Source: JBNKDD01 sp050288085 (GTDB lineage: Bacteria; Chloroflexota; Anaerolineae; Aggregatilineales; UBA3940). From it: DNA of 18,743 nt. Below the pieces are notes generated by a model. It did not search any database. It saw nothing but the letters and a program-made list of their open reading frames with translations, and was not told the DNA's origin. A program made the position numbers and the translations under genes. Shown here in pieces: positions 13,953-18,743 of the stretch (the stretch's first letter is position 1; each line of letters begins with the position of its first letter). The stretch lies in the NCBI GenBank assembly GCA_050288085.1, contig JBNKDD010000098.1, positions 1 through 18,743 of the forward strand, read 5' to 3'.

Positions 13953-14485
13953 GATGCCACCTCGTCGTCATTATATTCTTCGTCCTGCGCTTCGGGGACA
14001 TCTTCAGACTCTACTTCTTCAACTTCAACGTCATAAGCTTCCGCCTCGACATATTCCTCGGCGGCTTCAGCTTCGACTTCTTCATATACTTCGGCCTCAT
14101 AAGCCTCTTCGTATACTTCTTCTACTTCTTCAACTTCTTCCTCAGGCATGTCATAGACTTCTGGCACGTCGACCGCCTGAATTTCTTCAAGTTCCGGTAC
14201 TTCAGCCACCTCGTCTACTTCTGCTGTCCGGGCGCTGATATCTTCACGTACAATCGTCTGAACAACCCACCGCTTGTGGCGGCTGATTGGCTTGGATTCG
14301 ACCATCACGACCGTATCGCCCAATTCACAACCATTGTATTCATCGTGCGCCATGAACCGTTTTGATTCACTGACCACTTTGCCGTAGAGCGGGTGACGGA
14401 AGGTTCTATCAACCCGAACCACGACGGTCTTGTCCATCTTATTGCTGACCACCACGCCGGTCAGCCGCCGTCTTTTATTCGTCAC
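13949..14485 (-). CDS. rpsQ: 30S ribosomal protein S17 with long acidic C-terminal tail
   Basis: 178 residues, about twice the usual length. Residues 1–86 are a complete S17: RRRLTGVVVSNKMDKTVVVR, DRTFRHPLYGKVVSESKRF, AHDEYNGCELGDTVVMVESK and PISRHKRWVVQTIVRE. Residues 87–178 form a tail with no Lys or Arg. Within 91–178, 42 of 88 residues are Asp or Glu; the rest are mostly Val, Ala and seven Tyr. VYEEAYEAE and VYEEVEAEA repeat with period 9. The start is GTG at 14485, behind GAGG, overlapping rpmC by 11 nt. The tail reads in frame into the rplN overlap, so it is part of the gene. S17 binds 16S rRNA at the bottom of the 30S body; the tail's role is unknown. Confidence 0.96.
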   Translation of the reverse strand: MTNKRRRLTGVVVSNKMDKTVVVRVDRTFRHPLYGKVVSESKRFMAHDEYNGCELGDTVVMVESKPISRHKRWVVQTIVREDISARTAEVDEVAEVPELEEIQAVDVPEVYDMPEEEVEEVEEVYEEAYEAEVYEEVEAEAAEEYVEAEAYDVEVEEVESEDVPEAQDEEYNDDEVAS

Positions 14486-14693
14486 CTTCAGCCTCCCATT
14501 GTGCCTCTAGTTCCAGTTCCCGCATCACGGTATAGATCCGGGCGATCCGACGCCGCACGATCCGGAGCTGGTTAAAGTCCTGTAGCTGCCCTGAGGCTCG
14601 CTGAAAGCGGAGGTTGAAATACTCTTCCTTAGCCTCGTCCAGCTGGGCATCCAACTCACCTGGTGATAATTGACGGAGTTCTGCTGCTTTCAT
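14475..14693 (-). CDS. rpmC: 50S ribosomal protein L29
   Basis: 72 residues: MKAAELRQLSPGELDAQLDE, EEYFNLRFQRASGQLQDFN and LRIVRRRIARIYTVMREL are the two-helix L29 pattern; a short acidic end (WEAEGDE) follows. L29 is at the peptide exit tunnel next to L23 and contributes to the binding site for SRP and trigger factor. The start overlaps the rplP stop as ATGA (14690–14693), and its 3' end overlaps rpsQ by 11 nt. Confidence 0.96.
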   Translation of the reverse strand: MKAAELRQLSPGELDAQLDEAKEEYFNLRFQRASGQLQDFNQLRIVRRRIARIYTVMRELELEAQWEAEGDE

Positions 14694-15130
14694 CCCGCCG
14701 TTACCTCCTGACCCGTGATCGGGTCAATCCGCTTGATCACCTTGGTCTTGATCGGCAGCTTGTAGCTGGCCCGGTTTAAGGCTTCAATAGCGGTTTCATC
14801 ATCGACACCCGCCACCTCAAACATCACCCGGCCTGGCTTCACAACCGCCACCCAGTGATCGACCGATCCCTTCCCCTTACCCATACGGGTTTCGGCAGCC
14901 CGCTGGGTCACCGACTTGTCGGGGAAAATGCGAATGTAGACCTTACCACGGCGCTTGAGGTATCGCACAATAGCACGGCGGGATGCCTCGATCTGACGGC
15001 TGGTAATCCAGGCGGGCTCAAGGGCCTGTAACCCGATATCGCCAAAGTCAACCTTATTACCCCGTGTGGCTTGGCCTTTCATTCGCCCACGAAATTGTTT
15101 ACGATATTTCACACGTTTTGGCATTAACAT
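14690..15130 (-). CDS. rplP: 50S ribosomal protein L16
   Basis: 146 residues. The N-terminal MLMPKRVKYRKQFRGRMKGQ, ARRAIVRYLKRRGKVYIRI-like core (SRRAIVRYLKRRGKVYIRI) and FPDKSVTQRAAETRMGKGKG are diagnostic, followed by VDHWVAVVKPGRVMFEVAGV. L16 lies near the A-site tRNA elbow. A few extra residues (DPITGQEVTAG) extend the C-terminus. ATG 15130 has GGAG 8 nt upstream. It lies 24 nt after rpsC and overlaps rpmC by 4 nt. Confidence 0.97.
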   Translation of the reverse strand: MLMPKRVKYRKQFRGRMKGQATRGNKVDFGDIGLQALEPAWITSRQIEASRRAIVRYLKRRGKVYIRIFPDKSVTQRAAETRMGKGKGSVDHWVAVVKPGRVMFEVAGVDDETAIEALNRASYKLPIKTKVIKRIDPITGQEVTAG

Positions 15131-15154
15131 GATTGCGTCTCCAACGGTGAGCGT

Positions 15155-15823
15155 TTACTGACTGACATAAACGCCAGTTGACTCACTTTCCTTGTCCGTC
15201 AAGACCTCGCCTTTGTAGATCCAGACCTTCACCCCGATCCGCCCGAAGGTAGTCAGGGCTTCCGCCGTGCCGTAGTCAATATCAGCACGGAGAGTATGAA
15301 GCGGCACACGCCCTCGGCGTACCCACTCACGGCGAGCCATCTCATGCCCGCCCAGCCGTCCGGCGCACATGATCTTGATTCCCTCAGCACCCTGGCGCAT
15401 GGCCTGCTGTGCAGCCCGGTTCATCGCCCGGCTGTGGGAAATCCGGCGCTCCAACTGACCGGCGACATTCTCAGCGACCAGCCGCGCATCTAGGTCAGGA
15501 TTGGAGATCTCTTCAACTTCAATCTTAACCTTTTTGCCGGTCACCCCTTCAAGTGACTGGCGAAGCTGCTTGACGGCAGCTCCCTTACGGCCAATCACGA
15601 TCCCAGGGCGGGCCGTGTGCAGCGTGATCAACACCTGGTTGGGATACCGCTCAATCTCGATTTTGGAAATACCGGCGTTTTCATGTGATTCTTCAACCAG
15701 GCGGCGAATATCAAGGTCTTCATGCAGGAGATCGCCGTAGCGCTTTCCATCTGCATACCACCGCGCACTCCAGTCACGGATCACCTTCAGGCGAAAACCG
15801 GTTGGGTGTATTTTACGTCCCAT
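15155..15823 (-). CDS. rpsC: 30S ribosomal protein S3
   Basis: 222 residues. The N-terminal MGRKIHPTGFRLKVIRDWSA and KH type 2 domain with GIVIGRKGAAVKQLRQ (GRKG turn) are followed by the C-terminal block ISHSRAMNRAAQQAMRQGAE, with GRLGGHEMARREWVRRGRVP and ADIDYGTAEALTTFGRIGVK. S3 forms part of the mRNA entry channel and helicase with S4 and S5. AGGAG spanning the rplV stop is its ribosome site, 5 nt downstream, so the two are coupled. Confidence 0.97.
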   Translation of the reverse strand: MGRKIHPTGFRLKVIRDWSARWYADGKRYGDLLHEDLDIRRLVEESHENAGISKIEIERYPNQVLITLHTARPGIVIGRKGAAVKQLRQSLEGVTGKKVKIEVEEISNPDLDARLVAENVAGQLERRISHSRAMNRAAQQAMRQGAEGIKIMCAGRLGGHEMARREWVRRGRVPLHTLRADIDYGTAEALTTFGRIGVKVWIYKGEVLTDKESESTGVYVSQ

Positions 15824-15828
15824 TTATC

Positions 15829-16227
15829 TCACTCCTGCTCTTCAACTTCTGGCTCGGCGATCGCTTCAGCCTTTTCAAATTTCTCAACCACCTCTTCTCG
15901 CTCGCTGAGAATAACTGTCACGTGCGAGGTGCGGCGAATGATCGGCTTGAAACGACCCCGTGCTCCAAAGCGTCGCCAGGGGCGGCGTGGGCCTTCATTG
16001 GCATAAATCCGGGAGATATACATGTCCCGAGGATTCAGGCCAGCATTGTTCTCCGCATTTGCAATGGCGCTCATCAGCACCTTCAACACCAGGCCCGCAC
16101 CCTTTTGGGGCATGAACTTCAAGGTGTTTGCTGCGCTGTATGCATCCATCCCACGCACCTGGTCACACACCAACCGGATCTTTTGGGGCGAAATCGGCAG
16201 GTACTTAGCTGTAGCTTGTGAATCCAT
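15829..16227 (-). CDS. rplV: 50S ribosomal protein L22 with acidic tail
   Basis: 132 residues against about 110–115 typical. ATAKYLPISPQKIRLVCDQV (5–24), AANTLKFMPQKGAGLVLKVL with MSAIANAENN, and the beta-hairpin residues RIYANEGPRRPWRRFGARGR that reach into the exit tunnel are L22. The C-terminus adds a Glu-rich stretch (EREEVVEKFEKAEAIAEPEV then EEQE). It starts 2 nt after the rpsS stop and ends 5 nt before rpsC. Confidence 0.96.
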   Translation of the reverse strand: MDSQATAKYLPISPQKIRLVCDQVRGMDAYSAANTLKFMPQKGAGLVLKVLMSAIANAENNAGLNPRDMYISRIYANEGPRRPWRRFGARGRFKPIIRRTSHVTVILSEREEVVEKFEKAEAIAEPEVEEQE

Positions 16228-16229
16228 TC

Positions 16230-16505
16230 CTACCGCCCCTTCTTCTCTCGATCAAAGTGCCCCCGGAATGTCCGGGTGGGAGCAAACTCACCAAGTTTGT
16301 GCCCCACCATATTCTCGGTGACATAAATCGGTACATGACGCCGCCCATCGTGAACGGCAATCGTATGTCCAACGAACTGCGGGAAGATCGTCGAGGCGCG
16401 GCTCCAGGTACGGATTACCTTCTTTTCACTAGCTGCGTTCATCTGCTCGATCTTCTCTAGCAACTTAGGGCTTACATATGGCCCCTTTTTGAGGCTTCTA
16501 GACAT
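16230..16505 (-). CDS. rpsS: 30S ribosomal protein S19
   Basis: 91 residues, standard. SRSLKKGPYVSPKLLEKIEQ, VIRTWSRASTIFPQFVGHTI, AVHDGRRHVPIYVTENMVGH and KLGEFAPTRTFRGH are typical S19, which binds the 30S head with S13. The ATG at 16505 has a strong AGGAGG. It follows rplB by 23 nt, the usual S10 operon order. Confidence 0.97.
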   Translation of the reverse strand: MSRSLKKGPYVSPKLLEKIEQMNAASEKKVIRTWSRASTIFPQFVGHTIAVHDGRRHVPIYVTENMVGHKLGEFAPTRTFRGHFDREKKGR

Positions 16506-16528
16506 GATTTCCTCCTACCACTCGGCTG

Positions 16529-17365
16529 CTACCGGCGCTTCTTGGCCCGCCGACGAACGATATATTTGTCGGTTGACTTGTTACGACGCGTCTTTTTACC
16601 AAGTGTGGGCTTACCCCAGGGGCTTTTCGGGCTGGGCATACCAATCGGAGAACGGCCCTCACCACCACCGTGGGGGTGGGAAGCCGGGTCCATCGCGCTA
16701 CCACGCACCGTCGGACGCCATCCCATCCAGCGTTTCCGCCCTGCTTTACCCAGCTTGATATTACCATGGTCGGTGTTACCGACCTGCCCAATCGTTGCCA
16801 TACATTCCCGGCGAACCATCCGCATCTCGCCGCTCGGCAAACGGAGGGTGGCGTATTCGCCTTCCTTCGCCAACAGTTGGGCCGATGTTCCGGCAGCCCG
16901 CACCAATTGGCCTCCCTTGCCGGGATGCAGCTCGATGTTATGGACAGTTGTACCCATAGGAATATTACCCAGCGGGAGCGAATTCCCCACTCGAATCTCT
17001 GCTTCTGGGCCGCTCATGACAGTATCACCAACCTGCAACCCCAACGGGGCAATGATGTACCGCTTCTCGCCGTCGGCATAGAAGATCAGGGCAATTCGCG
17101 CCGAACGATTCGGGTCATACTCGATGGTGGCCACACGGCCTGGCACACCGAATTTATTCCGCTTGAAGTCGATGATCCGGTAGCGGCGGCGATGTCCACC
17201 ACCGCGATGCCGAACTGTGATCCGGCCATAAGCGTTGCGGCCTGCCTTGCGGCGCAGCGGCTCGGTCAGCGACTTTTCTGGCGTTTTGGCTGTAACTTCT
17301 TCAAATGAGTGCCCGCTCATATCCCGGCGACCGGGAGATGTGGGCTTATACTTCTTTATCGGCAT
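16529..17365 (-). CDS. rplB: 50S ribosomal protein L2
   Basis: 278 residues. The N-terminus MPIKKYKPTSPGRRDMSGHS, RHRGGGHRRRYRIIDFKR (52–69) and the C-terminal RGSAMDPASHPHGGGEGRSP (221–240) with its conserved histidines near the peptidyl transferase centre are diagnostic; TLGKKTRRNKSTDKYIVRRR ends it. L2 is required for subunit joining and peptidyl transfer. The start is ATG 17365 with AGGGT upstream, 14 nt after rplW. Confidence 0.97.
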   Translation of the reverse strand: MPIKKYKPTSPGRRDMSGHSFEEVTAKTPEKSLTEPLRRKAGRNAYGRITVRHRGGGHRRRYRIIDFKRNKFGVPGRVATIEYDPNRSARIALIFYADGEKRYIIAPLGLQVGDTVMSGPEAEIRVGNSLPLGNIPMGTTVHNIELHPGKGGQLVRAAGTSAQLLAKEGEYATLRLPSGEMRMVRRECMATIGQVGNTDHGNIKLGKAGRKRWMGWRPTVRGSAMDPASHPHGGGEGRSPIGMPSPKSPWGKPTLGKKTRRNKSTDKYIVRRRAKKRR

Positions 17366-17379
17366 AATGCTACCCTACT

Positions 17380-17676
17380 CTACAGGCCAAACAGGTCGAT
17401 ACTCTGGCCTGGCGCAACAGTGACGTAGGCCTTCTTCCATTCCTTCTTGCGGATATAGGTCTTGCGGAAACGCCGTCCATGCTTGGCAGGCATCACCACG
17501 GTCCGAACCTTAACTACATCCACCTCAAAAATGGACTCGACAGCGTCCTTGATCATCCGCTTATTCGCCCGCTGATCGACTTCGAATGTATACACATTCT
17601 CATAGTCCATCAAGCGCTGCGTTTTTTCAGTGACGATCGGTCGCTGAATGATGTCATATAAATGTATCTCACCCAT
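17380..17676 (-). CDS. rplW: 50S ribosomal protein L23
   Basis: 98 residues. IIQRPIVTEKTQRLMDYENV (9–28), YTFEVDQRANKRMIKDAVES and KVRTVVMPAKHGRRFRKTYI are family motifs. L23 is at the tunnel exit and is the dock for trigger factor and SRP. AGGAG overlapping the rplD stop lies 8 nt before the ATG, and the genes are 5 nt apart. Confidence 0.96.
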   Translation of the reverse strand: MGEIHLYDIIQRPIVTEKTQRLMDYENVYTFEVDQRANKRMIKDAVESIFEVDVVKVRTVVMPAKHGRRFRKTYIRKKEWKKAYVTVAPGQSIDLFGL

Positions 17677-17681
17677 GCGGC

Positions 17682-18317
17682 TTACTCCTGAATCCCAAGC
17701 CAGCTTGTGATGGCTTCCAGCGCATCGAGTGGTACGATGACCTTATCATAATTGAGCAAGTCCCGTACATTCAGATACATAGCCCGCAGATATAGGGCAT
17801 CCGGCAAATTGCGGATCGAGAGCTGAACGTTTTCGTTCGCCTCGGCCAGCAAGACCAGGGCGCTCTCATCACCCACCAGGGCATACAGTACATCGGCCAT
17901 CTCGCGCGTCTTGGGTGTGTCTATTTGCAAACTATCGACAACCACGATCCCACCCTCAGCAGCCTTAGCTGAAAGCGCCGACCGGATAGCTGCCTGCCGC
18001 ATCTGGCGAGGCATCTTCTTGGTGTATTTACGTGGCTGGGGGCCATGTGCTACACCACCACCCACAAAAATGGGCGCGTTACGGCTGCCGTGACGGGCGC
18101 GGCCCGTTCCCTTTTGGCGATACCACTTGGCCTTGGTACGACGGACTTCACCGCGGGTCTTGGTCTTATGCGTTCCCAGGCGAGCATTCGCCATCTGTCG
18201 CACATAGGCCTGGTGCATCAACCCGACGTTGACCGGCACACCGAAAACCTCGGCGGGCAGTTCAACCTCGTCCACGTCGTGTCCGCGCAGATCTTTCACA
18301 GGAATTGTTAACGTCAT
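17682..18317 (-). CDS. rplD: 50S ribosomal protein L4
   Basis: 211 residues. The internal basic loop that lines the exit tunnel is clear: TKTRGEVRRTKAKWYRQKGT and GRARHGSRNAPIFVGGGVAH (about 53–92), followed by GPQPRKYTKKMPRQMRQAAI. The C-terminal half (VVDSLQIDTPKTREMADVLY onward) is the L4 helical core. In E. coli L4 represses the S10 operon through the rpsJ leader, which lies beyond this window. It starts 1 nt after the rplC stop. Confidence 0.96.
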   Translation of the reverse strand: MTLTIPVKDLRGHDVDEVELPAEVFGVPVNVGLMHQAYVRQMANARLGTHKTKTRGEVRRTKAKWYRQKGTGRARHGSRNAPIFVGGGVAHGPQPRKYTKKMPRQMRQAAIRSALSAKAAEGGIVVVDSLQIDTPKTREMADVLYALVGDESALVLLAEANENVQLSIRNLPDALYLRAMYLNVRDLLNYDKVIVPLDALEAITSWLGIQE

Positions 18318-18318
18318 G

Positions 18319-18743
18319 TTACATTCCTCCCTGTCTTATTGCTTCGCGGATCAAGACCAGACCACCGTTCGCTCCTGGCACACTTCCCTTGACCGCCAGT
18401 AAGTCCTGGTCAGCATCCACAACCACCACTTCGAGGTTCTGGATAGTGACCCGCTCGTTACCCATGCGGCCAGCCATGCGAGTTCCCTTCATCACGCGGC
18501 CAGGGGTTGAAGTCGCCCCAATCGAACCGGGCGCACGTTCACGGTCGGATTGACCATGAGTCTTCGGCTGGCGCTTGAAGTTATGGCGCTTGATGGTTCC
18601 GGCAAAACCTTTACCTTTGCTGGTTCCAACAACATCCACGATATCCCCACGGGCGAAGACTTCCACTGTGATCTTCTGTCCTTCTTCGAGATCACCGTTA
18701 TCGTCCAGCCGGAACTCCCGCAAATGACGCAGTGGGGGAACCG
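18319..18743 (-). CDS. rplC: 50S ribosomal protein L3 (5' end cut off)
   Basis: The last 140 codons of L3; the N-terminal third is beyond the right edge. The frame reads VPPLRHLREFRLDDNGD from the edge, so an apparent TTG at 18723 is internal, not the start. The extension loop TSKGKGFAGTIKRHNFKRQP, THGQSDRERAPGSIG and TPGRVMKGTRMAGRMGNERV (the loop that approaches the peptidyl transferase centre) and the ending VKGSVPGANGGLVLIREAIR are diagnostic. L3 starts 50S assembly. The order rplC–rplD–rplW–rplB suggests rpsJ lies next, outside the window. Confidence 0.96.
   Translation of the reverse strand, partial: VPPLRHLREFRLDDNGDLEEGQKITVEVFARGDIVDVVGTSKGKGFAGTIKRHNFKRQPKTHGQSDRERAPGSIGATSTPGRVMKGTRMAGRMGNERVTIQNLEVVVVDADQDLLAVKGSVPGANGGLVLIREAIRQGGM

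Noticed and set aside
13970..14220. Low-complexity CTTC-rich DNA that might look like a VNTR or CRISPR-like repeat
   Set aside because: There are no fixed repeats and unique spacers; the pattern comes from runs of Glu codons in the S17 tail.
13927..14238. Plus-strand frame rich in Leu, Arg and Pro opposite the S17 tail
   Set aside because: It is the antisense of the Glu/Tyr/Val-rich tail codons and has no start context or family sequence.
1..18743. tRNA or rRNA genes, insertion sequences, integrases, CRISPR arrays or phage genes
   Set aside because: None were seen on either strand; the window is filled by housekeeping genes with short gaps.

Overview
The window is one long, single-direction block of translation genes, all on the minus strand, read here from the right edge to the left. 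The gene order is the classical bacterial S10–spc–alpha ribosomal protein cluster followed by truA and the L13–S9 pair. The cluster is bacterial: SecY, adk, a bacterial-type RpoA with a C-terminal domain, and rplQ are all present. GC looks to be in the mid-50s by eye. Zinc-binding forms of S4, S14, L24 and L36, long zinc-type Adk, and the joining of alpha operon, truA and rplM–rpsI suggest a Chloroflexota (Anaerolineae-like) bacterium. That assignment is an inference from gene order and protein style, not a database match.

Layout, in transcription order. (1) S10 part, 18743 to 13949: rplC (5' end cut off), rplD, rplW, rplB, rpsS, rplV, rpsC, rplP, rpmC, rpsQ. (2) spc part, 13952 to 6762: rplN, rplX, rplE, rpsN, rpsH, rplF, rplR, rpsE, rpmD, rplO, secY, adk, map. 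(3) alpha part, 6697 to 3408: rpmJ, rpsM, rpsK, rpsD, rpoA, rplQ; infA is missing from its usual place between map and rpmJ. (4) truA, rplM and rpsI, 3403 to 1758. (5) Two rho-independent terminators in tandem. (6) A second small unit: a DUF2804-family protein overlapping a class I methyltransferase that runs off the left edge.

The genes build both ribosomal subunits, the SecY translocon, the RNA polymerase alpha subunit, and supply N-terminal Met removal, adenylate kinase and tRNA pseudouridylation. Most neighbours are separated by under 60 nt or overlap by 1–14 nt, so co-transcription and translational coupling are expected. Only two internal gaps look regulatory. One is a 64-nt map–rpmJ gap with an extended -10 promoter inside a dyad. 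The other is a 160-nt AT-rich rpsK–rpsD gap with two potentially interacting hairpins.

No mobile element, CRISPR array, tRNA or rRNA is visible. The oddest features are a 92-residue, almost purely acidic C-terminal tail on ribosomal protein S17, an approximately 48-residue insertion in L17 that carries an internal duplication, a truA gene that appears to start at CTG, and the missing infA.
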